44,957 nucleotides of DNA from Kurthia senegalensis (GTDB lineage Bacteria; Bacillota; Bacilli; Bacillales_A; Planococcaceae): contig NZ_HE611074.1 of the NCBI RefSeq assembly GCF_000285595.1, forward strand, positions 1 to 44,957, in the 5' to 3' direction. The position numbers were made by a program, and so were the translations under genes. Each line of letters opens with the position of its first letter. The first letter of the stretch is position 1. The notes beneath the pieces are model-generated. The model did no database searches, was not told where the DNA came from, and worked only from the letters and a program-made list of their open reading frames with translations. Below are positions 10,041 to 19,605 of this stretch, piece by piece.

Positions 10041-12083
10041 TTAATCTCGTTCTTCTTGAATACCGTTATTATTTGTTCCAGTAGCATCATTTTCTTTCGG
10101 TAAGTCTTTCACAGAAGGATCAGGTTTCTTCGTAAGAGTCACTTGATCTTCTGTTACGACTTCGCCACCTGTAACATCTTCTTCAGTAGACTCTGTTTTC
10201 ACTTCATCTGCTTTCGTAGAGTTTACTGTGTGCGTGCTTGAATATGTGCGTTCTGGTAATTTACCATATTTTTCAAGATGTTCAATTTGTTCAGCATCTA
10301 ATGTTTCTTCAACTAACAACGTTTGAGCGATTAGTTCAAGTAAATCGCGACGCTCTATTAAGATATCTTTCGTACGAGCATATTGTTCTTTAACCATGCG
10401 TTGCATTTCTTCGTCAATTTCTTTTGCAATGGCATCCGAGAATGCTGAGCTACTGTCCCCACCTAGGAACATGTTACCGCCAGCCCCTTGTTTGCTCGTA
10501 TATTGCAACTGACCGATACGATCACTCATACCGTACTCAGTAACCATTGAGCGAATAATACTTGTCACACGTTCAAAGTCATTGTGTGCACCTGTTGATA
10601 CTTCGCCGAAAGTAATATCTTCGGCTGCACGACCACCAAGTAAACCAGCTACTTTATCAAGTAATTCTGGTTTTGTCATAAAGTAACGATCTTCTTTCGG
10701 AAGCATTACTGCATAACCACCCGCTTGTCCACGAGGAACAATCGTAACTTTGTGAACTTTTTCTGCTTCATCAAGCGTTAAACCGACAACAACGTGTCCT
10801 GCTTCATGATACGCAACGATATTACGTTCTTTCTTAGAAATGACGCGACCTTTTTTCGCAACACCCGCAATGACGCGGTCTGTTGCTTCATCAATATCAC
10901 CCATGTCGATTTTTTCTTTATTACTACGTGCTGCAACGAGTGCTGCTTCATTTAGTAAGTTTTCTAAATCAGCACCAGAGAAACCTGGTGTACGTTGGGC
11001 AATTGCTTTCAAATCAACTGTTTCATCTAAAGGTTTTTTGCGAGCATGCACTTTAAGTACTGCTTCACGACCTTTTACGTCTGGACGTCCAACCGTAATT
11101 TGACGGTCAAAACGACCTGGACGAAGCAATGCTGGATCTAAAATGTCTGGGCGGTTCGTCGCAGCGATAATAATAATCCCTTCGTTCGGACCGAAACCAT
11201 CCATTTCAACTAGTAATTGGTTTAATGTTTGTTCACGTTCATCGTGACCACCACCAACACCGGCGCCACGTTGGCGACCGACAGCATCGATTTCATCGAT
11301 GAAAATAATACATGGTGCATTTTTCTTAGCATTTTCAAACAAGTCACGTACACGACTTGCGCCGACACCGACGAACATTTCCACGAAGTCAGAACCTGAA
11401 ATCGAGAAGAATGGTACGCCAGCTTCACCAGCGACAGCACGTGCAAGTAATGTTTTACCGGTACCAGGAGGGCCCACTAATAGGATCCCCTTCGGAATAC
11501 GTGCACCGATTTTTTCAAATTTCGTGTGATCTTTTAAGAAATCAACAACTTCGACAAGTTCTTGTTTTTCTTCATCTGCACCTGCAACGTCTGTAAAACG
11601 AACTTTTTTCTTCTGATCGTCATACAGTTTTGCTTTGCTTTTCCCAAAGCTCATCATACGGTTTCCACCGCCTTGAGATTGGTTCATTAAGAAGAAGAAT
11701 AAAATAAAAATAATCACAAATGGGATAATCCCAGTAAAGAATTGAACAAAACCACTCGTTTCAGGTGCTTGCTCGAAGTCAATATTTGTGTTGTCTTTCG
11801 CTGCTTTACGGATATCATCCATTAAGCCTTGATCGTCTACAGGGACGTTCGCTACGAAGCTTTCACCTTTTGAATATCCTTCTAACGTACCTTTAACAAC
11901 GTACACTAAATTGTCTGGTTGGATAGTCGCTTCCTTCAACTGTCCTTTATCTAATGCCGTTACAAACTCGTGATATGATAATTCTTTCGTCGGTTGATTT
12001 TTGTTGTTAAATGTCCCAAAAATACCAACAATCACAAGGAAAATTAATAAATAAAGTATGGTGTATCGAAATATTCGATTCAT
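10041..12083 (-). CDS. ftsH: ATP-dependent zinc metalloprotease FtsH
   Basis: Membrane-anchored AAA+ protease that degrades damaged membrane and regulatory proteins. The 680 residues run: membrane segment 1 (about 4-25), extracytoplasmic domain, membrane segment 2 (about 105-125, [15 protein letters not shown]), AAA domain with [17 protein letters not shown] and the second region of homology with RPGRFD, then the protease with HEAGH zinc motif and the third ligand region. The acidic, Thr-rich C-terminal tail (about 60 residues) is low-complexity as usual. The ATG at 12081-12083 is chosen because AGGAGG lies 6 nt upstream; five more codons are open. Confidence 0.97.
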   Translation of the reverse strand: MNRIFRYTILYLLIFLVIVGIFGTFNNKNQPTKELSYHEFVTALDKGQLKEATIQPDNLVYVVKGTLEGYSKGESFVANVPVDDQGLMDDIRKAAKDNTNIDFEQAPETSGFVQFFTGIIPFVIIFILFFFLMNQSQGGGNRMMSFGKSKAKLYDDQKKKVRFTDVAGADEEKQELVEVVDFLKDHTKFEKIGARIPKGILLVGPPGTGKTLLARAVAGEAGVPFFSISGSDFVEMFVGVGASRVRDLFENAKKNAPCIIFIDEIDAVGRQRGAGVGGGHDEREQTLNQLLVEMDGFGPNEGIIIIAATNRPDILDPALLRPGRFDRQITVGRPDVKGREAVLKVHARKKPLDETVDLKAIAQRTPGFSGADLENLLNEAALVAARSNKEKIDMGDIDEATDRVIAGVAKKGRVISKKERNIVAYHEAGHVVVGLTLDEAEKVHKVTIVPRGQAGGYAVMLPKEDRYFMTKPELLDKVAGLLGGRAAEDITFGEVSTGAHNDFERVTSIIRSMVTEYGMSDRIGQLQYTSKQGAGGNMFLGGDSSSAFSDAIAKEIDEEMQRMVKEQYARTKDILIERRDLLELIAQTLLVEETLDAEQIEHLEKYGKLPERTYSSTHTVNSTKADEVKTESTEEDVTGGEVVTEDQVTLTKKPDPSVKDLPKENDATGTNNNGIQEERD

Positions 12084-12123
12084 CCCTAGCCTCCTCATAA
12101 GGTAAACAGAAAAACTATAATAA

Positions 12124-12153
12124 ATCTTATCATATGCCGATTTTTACGTACAA
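12124..12153 (-). promoter_or_regulatory. Possible promoter of ftsH
   Basis: Minus strand TTGTAC (12148-12153), 18-nt spacer ending TGA, TAAGAT (12124-12129), 40 bp before the ftsH start. The -35 is weak, the -10 is of the extended type. Confidence 0.4.
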
Positions 12154-12215
12154 ATGAAAAGCTCTCAAAATCGCGAACTTTCAAGCAATTGAACGTTATC
12201 CGTCACATTCTTTTA

Positions 12216-12758
12216 TTAGAATGAGTAAACAGATTTTTTAAGTACACCGATATATGGAAGATTACGATAGCGTTCTGCATAATCTAATCCGTAACCAACT
12301 ACAAATGCGTCTGGTACATCAAAGCCGACGAAATCAGCATGTAGATCTACTTTACGTCCAGTTGGTTTATCTAATAATGTTACGATTTTAATTGATTTTG
12401 CTTTACGGTGTTTGAATAGTTCTACTAAGTAGCTTAAAGTTAAGCCGCTATCGATGATATCTTCAATGATGACGATGTCACGACCTTCAACACTTGTGTT
12501 TAAATCTTTTAAGATTTTTACTTCGCCTGATGATACAGTTGCGTTACCGTAACTTGAAACATCCATGAAGTCGATTTCTACATATGCATCAATACGTTTC
12601 ATTAAATCGGTCATGAAAGGCATAGCACCTTTTAATACACCAATTAAAAGAGGGAATTTATCTTGATATTCCGCTGTTAATTGCGCACCTAATTCTTGAA
12701 TTTTTTCTTGCAGTTGTTCTTCTGAAATTAATACTTCTTCAATGTCGTTTTGAAGCAC
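12216..12758 (-). CDS. hprT: Hypoxanthine phosphoribosyltransferase
   Basis: Salvages hypoxanthine (and guanine) to IMP/GMP with PRPP. The 180-residue protein has VLKGAMPFM (pyrophosphate loop), the PRPP-binding [16 protein letters not shown] and the C-terminal [19 protein letters not shown]. The frame is open to 12788, but the GTG at 12756-12758 has AAGGAGG 8 nt upstream and gives [15 protein letters not shown], matching the length and start of B. subtilis HprT. It follows tilS by 29 bp, an arrangement conserved across Firmicutes. Confidence 0.96.
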   Translation of the reverse strand: MLQNDIEEVLISEEQLQEKIQELGAQLTAEYQDKFPLLIGVLKGAMPFMTDLMKRIDAYVEIDFMDVSSYGNATVSSGEVKILKDLNTSVEGRDIVIIEDIIDSGLTLSYLVELFKHRKAKSIKIVTLLDKPTGRKVDLHADFVGFDVPDAFVVGYGLDYAERYRNLPYIGVLKKSVYSF

Positions 12759-12787
12759 TGTCTGTTCCTCCTTGATTGTATATAGCA

Positions 12788-14188
12788 TTACAAAGTGTCA
12801 CGGTCGACAACTAACAATAAATCGTCTGTCGGTCGCTTTGTTTTCGAAAAATAATGACTCACGCGCAAACCGATGACGGCGATAATCTCGCCATCTTCTT
12901 TTTTCAATATTGGCCACGTATCACGCATTGCTTCCGGAATCTTTTCATCGATTAAAATACGAGAAACTTTCTTTGGTTTCGTCATGCCTAATACGACGAT
13001 TCGATCACCTTCTTGACGAGTGCAAACTTGAAATGCGCGGCCAATTTCTGATGAGTTTGCGTAATACATGCGTCCCTCCGCAAAAGAAACCTTTTGCTCG
13101 GTCGCTATGTATAGTTTTAAATGATGTGGCAGTGAAATCCATTCATTAAAAGAAACTGTCGGCAACAAAGTCGCTTGTGGCTCCTCTTGAGATGCTTCAA
13201 TAATGAGTTGATCATATTGACGATGCATCTTGAAGTCTTTCGGCAAATGAATTGTACTATTGCCTTCCACGATCATGGCAAGTTGTAAAATATTTTCCGT
13301 TAACGTATAACTTTGTACAATCGCAATATCTTTATAAAGATAATTTAATAGTAGTTGAATGATTCTCCTTTGTAAAGCAACGGGTTGCCTTCTGAAGCCA
13401 ATTAAATGGATTCCGAGCATTCCATTTTTCGGAGTGAATATCAATTCATGATATTTTTGCATCGCAAGCTGTTGTAAAAGATGCTCATCTTCCTTTTTAC
13501 GTTCGGTGAACACTTGAATCGCTTCGACTACTTTTGGATTTTCTTTCTTTAATAATGGAACGACGTGATGGCGCATACGATTGCGTAAATACTCATCTTC
13601 TGAATTCGTATAATCTTCTTGAAACGCAATTTGATGACGCGTTGCATATTCCTCAATTTGATGACGCGTACACGATAAAAATGGTCGAATTAACATTCCT
13701 TCACAAAATGGACGTTCATTCGGCATACCTAAAATACCATTCCTATGTAACCCTTTCGTCAAAGCCATCAATACATTTTCAACTTGATCATCTCCGTGAT
13801 GAGCCATCGCTAAATAATCGTATTGATTCGTTTTCATCACTTCCTCAAAAAAGCCATAGCGTTCTCTGCGACAAATCGCCTCCACGTTTCCTTGCTCTTT
13901 CGAAACGATATGAGGAATCGGAATAGCCTTTTTATAAAAACGAATATTTTCCCGTTCACAAAACGCTTCTACAAATTGTGCATCGCGCATCGAATCTTCT
14001 CCGCGCAACATGTGATTCACATGAATCGCTGCTACATGTTTAATTTGAAAGAGTGCTTTATTCTCAAGTAAGAAATGTAGCAAAACCATGGAATCGATTC
14101 CGCCAGAACAAGCGACTACAACCGATTTATTCGGTTGTAGTAAATGAGATTGGCGCACGTATTCATACGCTTGCTTTTCAAGTTTCAT
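12788..14188 (-). CDS. tilS: tRNA(Ile)-lysidine synthetase
   Basis: Ligates lysine to C34 of tRNA-Ile(CAU) so that it reads AUA codons. The 466 residues have the PP-loop [11 protein letters not shown] at about 28-38, [11 protein letters not shown], the [20 protein letters not shown] block and C-terminal TilS substrate-binding domains ending [12 protein letters not shown] and GLRVSHYF. The ATG at 14186-14188, 9 nt after GAGGTG, is preferred over a GTG that is part of that ribosome-binding site. In B. subtilis spoIIE lies upstream; here the neighbours are two plus-strand tRNAs. Confidence 0.95.
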   Translation of the reverse strand: MKLEKQAYEYVRQSHLLQPNKSVVVACSGGIDSMVLLHFLLENKALFQIKHVAAIHVNHMLRGEDSMRDAQFVEAFCERENIRFYKKAIPIPHIVSKEQGNVEAICRRERYGFFEEVMKTNQYDYLAMAHHGDDQVENVLMALTKGLHRNGILGMPNERPFCEGMLIRPFLSCTRHQIEEYATRHQIAFQEDYTNSEDEYLRNRMRHHVVPLLKKENPKVVEAIQVFTERKKEDEHLLQQLAMQKYHELIFTPKNGMLGIHLIGFRRQPVALQRRIIQLLLNYLYKDIAIVQSYTLTENILQLAMIVEGNSTIHLPKDFKMHRQYDQLIIEASQEEPQATLLPTVSFNEWISLPHHLKLYIATEQKVSFAEGRMYYANSSEIGRAFQVCTRQEGDRIVVLGMTKPKKVSRILIDEKIPEAMRDTWPILKKEDGEIIAVIGLRVSHYFSKTKRPTDDLLLVVDRDTL

Positions 14189-14359
14189 GACTCTCTTCAC
14201 CTCGCTACCATTCTAGCATTTATTCAGAAAATCATCTTCATATGGCTACGTATCGATCCTATCTCATGTGATAAAGTCGCTCGTTACGCCATTAATACCC
14301 TAATAAATGTAAAAAAATACCCATTGATTTAAAAAAATATTTTTTCTTTCAAAAAACAA

Positions 14360-14388
14360 TTGACGTCATTTCGTTTCTCTTGTAATAT
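14360..14388 (+). promoter_or_regulatory. sigma-A promoter of the tRNA pair
   Basis: TTGACG (14360-14365), 17-nt spacer, TAATAT (14383-14388), about 20 bp before the mature tRNA-Met. Preceded by an AT-rich, A-tract stretch that could act as an UP element. Confidence 0.75.
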
Positions 14389-14407
14389 TATTTTTGTTGT
14401 TATTAAT

Positions 14408-14484
14408 GGCGGCCTAGCTCAGCTGGCTAGAGCGTCCGGTTCATACCCGGGAGGTCGGGGGTTCGATCCCCTCGGCCGCCACCA
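14408..14484 (+). tRNA. tRNA-Met (CAU), elongator
   Basis: Complete cloverleaf: acceptor GGCGGCC / GGCCGCC, D-arm GCTC-AGCTGGCTA-GAGC, anticodon loop TTCATAC, T-arm GGGGGTTCGATCCCC, and an encoded CCA. The first base pair is G-C and the anticodon stem lacks the three G-C pairs of initiators, so it is the elongator, as in the Met-Glu pair of B. subtilis at this locus. A lysidine-modified tRNA-Ile cannot be fully excluded. Confidence 0.95.
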
Positions 14485-14489
14485 ATAAC

Positions 14490-14561
14490 GGCCCCTTGGT
14501 CAAGCGGTTAAGACACCGCCCTTTCACGGCGGTAACACGGGTTCGAATCCCGTAGGGGTCA
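14490..14561 (+). tRNA. tRNA-Glu (UUC)
   Basis: Cloverleaf with acceptor GGCCCCT / AGGGGTC, anticodon loop CTTTCAC in the stem CCGCC / GGCGG and T-arm CGGGTTCGAATCCCG. CCA is not encoded (ATATT follows), unlike the tRNA-Met five bases upstream. Confidence 0.96.
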
Positions 14562-14566
14562 TATTA

Positions 14567-14601
14567 AAGAAGCACTTGCTCACGCAAGTGCTTCTTTTTT
14601 T
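14567..14601 (+). terminator. Terminator of the tRNA pair
   Basis: Stem AAGAAGCACTTG / CAAGTGCTTCTT with loop CTCACG followed by a run of T, 6 bp after tRNA-Glu. Confidence 0.92.
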
Positions 14602-14614
14602 GATTTTATCGTAT

Positions 14615-14644
14615 AAAAAAACTGTGAAGTCATAACTTCACAGT
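14615..14644 (-). terminator. Terminator after yabR
   Basis: Ten-bp stem ACTGTGAAGT / ACTTCACAGT with loop CATA, followed on the minus strand by a run of T. It faces the tRNA terminator, as expected for convergent units. Confidence 0.88.
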
Positions 14645-14660
14645 AAAATTTATTTAATTA

Positions 14661-15098
14661 TTAGCTACGACGAGCGCCACGGCCACCGCGTTTAGAATCT
14701 GTTGCGCGTTTTAAAGTAGCTAAGCGTTCATCACTATCTTTAATGAAACGTGCCATTTTTTGCTCAAAGTTTTCTTGTTGTGGGCGGTGTTCATTACGGT
14801 TACCCCCACGATTGTTGTTACGTGATCGTTGTGGACGTTCTGGTCGTTGCGGACGTTCTGATTCTGGTTTTGCTTTACGAATAGAAAGACCAATTTTGCC
14901 ATCTGATTCTACGTTCATCACTTTAACTTCAACTACGTCACCAACTGTTAAATGGTCGTTGATGTCTTTTACATAGTTGTCAGCAACCTCACTAATATGC
15001 ACAAGACCTGTTGATTTGTCGGGAAGTTCAACGAACGCTCCGAAATTTGTAATACCTGTTACTTTACCTTGTACTTTGCTGCCTACTTCGATTGACAT
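14661..15098 (-). CDS. yabR: S1-domain RNA-binding protein YabR (general stress protein 13 family)
   Basis: Binds RNA or ribosomes; the precise role is not settled. Residues 1-75 form one S1/OB domain (GSKVQGKVTGITNFGAFVEL, GLVHISEVA, VKVMNVESDGKIGLSIRKA). The tail is basic and rich in Arg, Asn and Gly, ending GGRGARRS, which suggests nonspecific RNA contact. AAGGAGGAGC precedes the ATG. Its own promoter and terminator make it a single-gene unit; order divIC-yabR-tRNAs as in B. subtilis. Confidence 0.9.
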   Translation of the reverse strand: MSIEVGSKVQGKVTGITNFGAFVELPDKSTGLVHISEVADNYVKDINDHLTVGDVVEVKVMNVESDGKIGLSIRKAKPESERPQRPERPQRSRNNNRGGNRNEHRPQQENFEQKMARFIKDSDERLATLKRATDSKRGGRGARRS

Positions 15099-15186
15099 AA
15101 AAAAAATGCTCCTCCTTAGAATTTAAGCGACTCGTAAGTCCATCAATATAATCGTTTTTGTGTGTATTATACACAACTACCTACTA

Positions 15187-15214
15187 ATTATAACTAACAA
15201 AAATAGCGTGTCAA
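15187..15214 (-). promoter_or_regulatory. sigma-A promoter of yabR
   Basis: Minus strand TTGACA (15209-15214), 16-nt spacer, TATAAT (15187-15192). A second TATAAT at 15166-15171 lacks a good -35. A leader of about 80 nt precedes the yabR ATG. Confidence 0.75.
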
Positions 15215-15240
15215 CAACACGAATTTACTGAATTTAAATT

Positions 15241-15630
15241 TTAGTCTTTCTTTCCATCATCTTTAGGAAGGGTGAAAATAACTTCACCTTTCTTAGATAA
15301 AAATAGCTTTTCACGTGCTAATTGTGAAATATATTCATCATCATTTAATTGTTTAATTTCATTTTCAAGCTCTTCTTTTTGCTGTTTTTGGTCTTTTAAT
15401 TCTTGCTCAACAGCTACTCTTTGTTGCTCTTTTTGCTCTAATGTTTGTTTCTGCTCATGCCATGAATAACCGAGCGTTGCAATGATGACAACAAACAACC
15501 CAAGCATGACAGCTAAACGGTTTCGTACGATATGAAATTGTTTCTTTTCGCCCCTAGCTTTCTTTTGTTGCTTCTTCACATATTCCGGGTGCAATGGTTG
15601 AGGTTTTTTTTGTTGTTTGTTGTTCGTCAT
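15241..15630 (-). CDS. divIC: Cell division protein DivIC (FtsB-like)
   Basis: Bitopic divisome protein that pairs with FtsL and DivIB at the septum. The 129 residues comprise a basic cytoplasmic tail (about 1-37), one membrane span (about 41-60, LAVMLGLFVVIIATLGYSW), an extracellular coiled coil rich in Gln, Glu and Lys (about 62-100) and the conserved end YISQLAREKLFLSKKGEVIF. The frame is open to 15738, but ATG at 15628-15630 gives the family length (125 in B. subtilis) and places the charged tail in front of the span. Its ribosome-binding site is weak (AAAGAGAG). yabP and yabQ, which lie upstream in sporeformers, are absent. Confidence 0.92.
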   Translation of the reverse strand: MTNNKQQKKPQPLHPEYVKKQQKKARGEKKQFHIVRNRLAVMLGLFVVIIATLGYSWHEQKQTLEQKEQQRVAVEQELKDQKQQKEELENEIKQLNDDEYISQLAREKLFLSKKGEVIFTLPKDDGKKD

Positions 15631-15712
15631 ATGTATCAACTCTCTTTCGCAATCATTATATCGGATAATATATAAAACTTTAAGTATCATCAATGAAATT
15701 TGTAAAAATAGG

Positions 15713-15742
15713 AAATATGAATTGTGTCTAAAATTCATATTT
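15713..15742. repeat. Inverted repeat upstream of divIC
   Basis: Perfect 11-bp arms AAATATGAATT and AATTCATATTT separated by 8 nt, 80-110 bp before the divIC start and between it and the yabO terminator. It could be an operator. It lacks a T-tract directly after the arms on the minus strand, so it is a poor terminator. Confidence 0.45.
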
Positions 15743-15765
15743 TTTATGTTTTTCCCGTTTCTACA

Positions 15766-15799
15766 AAAAAATAAACCCGATTACGTATAATCGGGTTCA
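15766..15799 (-). terminator. Terminator after yabO
   Basis: Ten-bp stem AACCCGATTA / TAATCGGGTT, loop of 4, with TATTTTTTTG on the minus strand. It ends the yabM-mazG-yabO unit just after the yabO stop. Confidence 0.88.
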
Positions 15800-15805
15800 T
15801 CTTTT

Positions 15806-16096
15806 TTAATCTTCGTCGTCAATAAAAGCAACTTCTACTTTTTCTAACTTTTCTTCTTTTAAAATTTCGTACATCAAATGTGCTTCGTCTTTTTTCACGA
15901 TATCTTTCAACATTTCAATACGAGCCGTCACGATTTTTTGACCGAAACGAATCGCTAATACGTCACCGGCTTTTACTTTCGTACTCGGTTTCGCTACTTT
16001 ATCGTTGATCGTAATACGTCCTTGCTCTGACACTTCTTTCGCAAGTGTACGACGTTTAATTAAACGAGATATTTTTAAAAACTTATCTAAACGCAT
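15806..16096 (-). CDS. rqcP: RNA-binding S4-domain protein YabO (Hsp15/RqcP family)
   Basis: In B. subtilis this family (YabO/RqcP) binds obstructed 50S subunits and helps RqcH in alanine tailing of stalled nascent chains. The 96 residues begin with the S4 domain MRLDKFLKISRLIKRRTLAK, with GRITINDKVAKPSTKVKAGD and IRFG following; the C-terminal 20 residues are acidic. The ATG at 16094-16096 shares its A with the mazG stop codon and has AAGGAGG 7 nt upstream, so I use it rather than the longer frame to 16123. Tight overlap with mazG implies coupled translation. Confidence 0.9.
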   Translation of the reverse strand: MRLDKFLKISRLIKRRTLAKEVSEQGRITINDKVAKPSTKVKAGDVLAIRFGQKIVTARIEMLKDIVKKDEAHLMYEILKEEKLEKVEVAFIDDED

Positions 16097-17550
16097 TATT
16101 TTTCCTCCTTCACAATTGCCCATAGTTCTAACATTTCATCAATTGAAACGTCCTCCCATTGCTTTTGTTCTGCTTGAATTTTTTTCTCAAGTGCACCGAA
16201 ACGTTTTGCAAATTTTGCATTTGCGAATAACATCGCATCTTCTGCTGATATTTTGTAAAGTCGAGCAACGTTTACTAATGTCATTAACACATCGCCAAAC
16301 TCCTCTACTTTATTCGTATCATTTTTTACTGCTTCTTTAAATTCGCTTAACTCTTCTTCGAATTTCCACCAAAATTGATTTTCTTCTGGCCATTCAAATC
16401 CAAGTTTTGCCGCACGTCGTTGGTAATTGTATGACGTTTGAAGAGACGATGCTTCACGGTATTCACCGTCTAAAATTGGTGTTGCCGTATCATCATTCGC
16501 ATGCTCTTCTTTTTTGATTTTTTCCCAGTTTGCATTGATTTCTTCCACGCTATTTACGACGACATCACCAAATACGTGTGGGTGACGTCGCATCATTTTC
16601 GAAGCAGCTCCTTCAAGTAAATCTTCTAAGTTGAAGTAACCATCATCTTCGCCAATTTGTGCAAGCATGAATACGAGCATTAATAAATCGCCGAATTCTT
16701 CAATCATATGCTCATCATCTTGTTCATTAATTGCTTCGATTGCTTCGTGCATTTCTTCTAATAAATAACGTTTCATACTTTCATGCGTTTGTGCCTTATC
16801 CCAATCACAGCCGTTCTCACCGCGCATTGTCGACATAATATCACGGAAAGTAGACCACTCACGAAGCGCTTCTTTACGCTCCTTCACAGGTGGTACGTAT
16901 ACCGTCGTTAAGTTACTGATGCTCGCCACGTGATCTAACTCATGTAGCGGTACCGTAATGACTTCTTCTGCACTTGAACCTGCAGCTGTCACGATTGTAA
17001 CCGGATATTCTGGTGCATATTTTTCCATTAACGTTAACTTCACTTCAGAAGCACTGAATTGATCGTACACTTGTGCAATTAATAAATGATTGTACATATT
17101 CACATGGTGGATTGAAAAAGTCGCGCCATCGACTAATTGGAATCCATCAATCGGATCAATTTTAAGCGTTGCAAAAACAGCGTCTAAAAAGCTTTGTCCA
17201 CCTTCTATTTTCAGCTGAACATTGCCTTGTTTCTCTTCTTCAATTAACAACTCAACCGTCATTTCTGCAACAAGTGGATGTCCGGGAACGGCATAAATTA
17301 CATCATCATGAGCCGCGTAGCCTTTTAATGTATCCACGATTTCTTTATAAACGGGTAAAAATTCATCGTGTTTTTCATAAATTAAATCAAAGCTTTCAAA
17401 CGCTACGCCTTCTTTTGCTAATTCATCTAACACGGGATGTTCTTTCGTACGAACGTAAATTTTCTCAGCGTTTTTTAATGTTTTGTAAACGCCCATCGGT
17501 AATTGTTCAAAATCCCCTGCTCCTAAACCTATAACTGTAATTTGATGCAT
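16096..17550 (-). CDS. yabN: MazG-family nucleotide pyrophosphohydrolase with N-terminal tetrapyrrole-methylase domain (YabN)
   Basis: Hydrolyses nucleoside triphosphates, probably clearing aberrant nucleotides. The 484 residues have an SAM-dependent methylase-like domain at 1-220 (ITVIGLGAGDFEQLP, VYAVPGHPLVAE), then two MazG domains: the first with CDWDKAQTHESMKRYLLEE, EAIEAI and EEFGDLLMLVF, the second with FEEELSEFKEAV and VEEFGDVLMTLVN. The EExxE and ExxD metal ligands are present in both. ATG at 17548-17550 is 7 nt after AGGTG; an ATG two codons earlier is too close. Position between yabM and yabO matches B. subtilis. Confidence 0.93.
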   Translation of the reverse strand: MHQITVIGLGAGDFEQLPMGVYKTLKNAEKIYVRTKEHPVLDELAKEGVAFESFDLIYEKHDEFLPVYKEIVDTLKGYAAHDDVIYAVPGHPLVAEMTVELLIEEEKQGNVQLKIEGGQSFLDAVFATLKIDPIDGFQLVDGATFSIHHVNMYNHLLIAQVYDQFSASEVKLTLMEKYAPEYPVTIVTAAGSSAEEVITVPLHELDHVASISNLTTVYVPPVKERKEALREWSTFRDIMSTMRGENGCDWDKAQTHESMKRYLLEEMHEAIEAINEQDDEHMIEEFGDLLMLVFMLAQIGEDDGYFNLEDLLEGAASKMMRRHPHVFGDVVVNSVEEINANWEKIKKEEHANDDTATPILDGEYREASSLQTSYNYQRRAAKLGFEWPEENQFWWKFEEELSEFKEAVKNDTNKVEEFGDVLMTLVNVARLYKISAEDAMLFANAKFAKRFGALEKKIQAEQKQWEDVSIDEMLELWAIVKEEK

Positions 17551-17568
17551 ATTCATTCACCTGTTTCT

Positions 17569-19167
17569 CTATTTTTTATTGCGATTGACGTAAAGCTGGA
17601 AGGCAGCTACTTTCCTACCAAACGGTAGTACAAACCAGTCACGTACAGATAATACTTCCCTTTTTGTAGCAATGAGTAAAAATACGAATGCGCCAATGCC
17701 TACGCCGCTTAACGCCACGATTGTCGCTTGCCATCGTTCGTGCATTCCGAGTTGATTCGTTGCATAAATGCTAAGCATCTCCCAAATACCGACGGAAATC
17801 AACATGCCAACTGTAGCAATACTTAATCCTATGACGAAAGATTTTTGTAAAAATTGCACGGTCGTTACTTTTTTCAAAAACAACAACAACCCGATTGCAC
17901 TAAGCGCTAATCCGAGGTTACTCGCAACAGCGGCACCGATAATTCCAAACGATGCTACAAATAGTTCATTACATAAAAGTTTAACGATTAAACCGGCAAT
18001 GAGCAATAGAGAAGGATGTTTTGTATAACCTAAACCTTGCAGAACCGCCATCATCGGCATAATAATCGATAGCCAAACAATTTGTACTACGAATAAACTA
18101 AGGACGCCTGAAAGCACATCTGTTTTGAACATCATCGTATTCATATACGGCATAACAGCGATTAATCCTGCAGTGGCTGCAACCCCAATCATCACGGACA
18201 CATTAAATGTCAGACGCATATATTTTTCTGCTTCTCGTACGCGACGTCTCTTCATTTCAATCGTAATAAGCGGTACAACTGCCATCGCTAATGATGAAGC
18301 AAGGACGAGACCGACTTGCACGAGCGGTTGTCCGCGGTCGTATATGCCTTTCGTTTCCATTGCTTCTATTATCGCCATCCCTGAGTCTTTTAACTGCTCA
18401 AAAACCGTGAAAGAGTCGACGAGTTGAAATAAAATCAATAGTAAGCTGCTTAAGCTAATACCAATACTATAAATCGTTAATCGCTTCACGATATGTAATT
18501 TTTCTTTTCGAGGAAGACGTTGTTTTTGATCCGTCGTTTGCTTATTTTGTACGTACCAAATCAACCATAAAATACCGACAACTTCGCCTAATACGGTCGC
18601 ATACGTTGCAAAAGCTCCTACCGTATAAAGTGATTGATGCCAATATACTAACGCGTAGGCACTACATAAAATAAGGAAGACCCGAACGGTTTGTTCGACT
18701 ACTTGTGACGTCGCGAGTGTTTTCATATCACCATTTTTTTGTGCAATCCCTTTATAAACTGCTAAAAATGGAATCGTTAACGCGACGAAGCTACCGATTC
18801 TCAACAGCGGCATCAATTGTAAATCGCCCATCATTTCCGCAAAAAGTGAAGAAAAACTAAATAATAAAATGAATAGCACGATGCCAACGACGCTTAAATA
18901 ACGGAAAATAATCGGAATAAGCGTTTTAGACGTGTGTGGACTTTCCGCCAAAATACGCGAGACAGCAATCGCAAGACCGCTCGCCGTCCACGTTACAAAA
19001 AATGCGACGAACGGATACACTTGTTGATAAATGTAAAACCCTTCATCTCCAACTAAATTTTGAAACGGGATGCGGTACACCATGCTTAACACTTTCACGA
19101 ATAACATCGCGAGCGTCAATAAAGCGACGCCACTAACATAGCTTTTCATCCCCGATTGTTGTGCCAT
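17569..19167 (-). CDS. yabM: MurJ/SpoVB-family polysaccharide or lipid flippase (YabM)
   Basis: A MATE-like membrane protein of the MVF/SpoVB family, probably moving undecaprenyl-linked glycans across the membrane. The 532 residues form about 14 hydrophobic spans, beginning VSGVALLTLAMLFVKVLS and with GDEGFYIYQQVYPF in the first loop. The frame is open to 19329; the ATG at 19165-19167 has AGAAAGGAA 7 nt upstream and gives MAQQSGMKSYVSG. Which substrate it moves cannot be read from sequence; in B. subtilis YabM is distinct from MurJ and Amj. spoVT, normally between it and mfd, is replaced by an unrelated plus-strand ORF. Confidence 0.85.
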   Translation of the reverse strand: MAQQSGMKSYVSGVALLTLAMLFVKVLSMVYRIPFQNLVGDEGFYIYQQVYPFVAFFVTWTASGLAIAVSRILAESPHTSKTLIPIIFRYLSVVGIVLFILLFSFSSLFAEMMGDLQLMPLLRIGSFVALTIPFLAVYKGIAQKNGDMKTLATSQVVEQTVRVFLILCSAYALVYWHQSLYTVGAFATYATVLGEVVGILWLIWYVQNKQTTDQKQRLPRKEKLHIVKRLTIYSIGISLSSLLLILFQLVDSFTVFEQLKDSGMAIIEAMETKGIYDRGQPLVQVGLVLASSLAMAVVPLITIEMKRRRVREAEKYMRLTFNVSVMIGVAATAGLIAVMPYMNTMMFKTDVLSGVLSLFVVQIVWLSIIMPMMAVLQGLGYTKHPSLLLIAGLIVKLLCNELFVASFGIIGAAVASNLGLALSAIGLLLFLKKVTTVQFLQKSFVIGLSIATVGMLISVGIWEMLSIYATNQLGMHERWQATIVALSGVGIGAFVFLLIATKREVLSVRDWFVLPFGRKVAAFQLYVNRNKK

Positions 19168-19268
19168 AATGTCGTTCCTTTCTAAAAAAGATTCGTCCTT
19201 ATAATATATCATGTTCGTCTGAAAAAATAAGTGTCGTTGCCGATAGTGTAAGAAAAGGAGTGATGTAT

Positions 19269-19544
19269 ATGCGTCTTCAAAAAGTAAGTTCTTTTCAAAA
19301 TACGACTTCGTATAACCGTACAGCTTCAAATCGCCAATCGTCCAACGTATTCGCCGCCTCTTTACAAGCGGCTAGTGCCTCTCGTATTATTACAGAGAAG
19401 AAAGATGGCTACATTCGTCGATATCGGTTACTACCCGATGGGCGTCGTGAACTTCTTTCAGAAGAGCGCGATGAATCGTTTGAACAACTGCCAAAACGTA
19501 ATCACAACTTAGACTTATTAAACGAAATGAATTATAAAAAGTAA
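19269..19544 (+). CDS. Small protein of unknown function
   Basis: I do not recognise this 91-residue protein. AAGGAG lies 8 nt before the ATG at 19269, and the gene ends just before a bidirectional terminator, so it is a credible gene. Residues 1-30 are rich in Ser, Asn, Gln and Ala; the middle has IITEKKDGYIRRYRLLPDG, strongly basic; the end is acidic and then Asn/Lys rich. No membrane segment or signal peptide. It is divergent from yabM and convergent with mfd, one of only two plus-strand proteins in the window, and sits where spoVT stands in sporeformers. It is not similar to SpoVT. Confidence 0.7.
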   Translation: MRLQKVSSFQNTTSYNRTASNRQSSNVFAASLQAASASRIITEKKDGYIRRYRLLPDGRRELLSEERDESFEQLPKRNHNLDLLNEMNYKK

Positions 19545-19554
19545 CATCTTCATG

Positions 19555-19597
19555 AAAAAAAAGAAGGCATCGCCTAGAGCGAACTGCCTTCTTTTTT
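19555..19597. terminator. Bidirectional terminator between the small ORF and mfd
   Basis: Stem GAAGGCA (19563-19569) / TGCCTTC (19585-19591) flanked by A8 and T6 so it works in both directions, between two converging genes. Confidence 0.85.
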
Positions 19598-19605
19598 ATA
19601 CGCAT

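Noticed and set aside
14408-14484. Initiator tRNA-fMet
   Set aside because: Position 1-72 is a G-C pair and the anticodon stem lacks three consecutive G-C pairs, so it is the elongator type.
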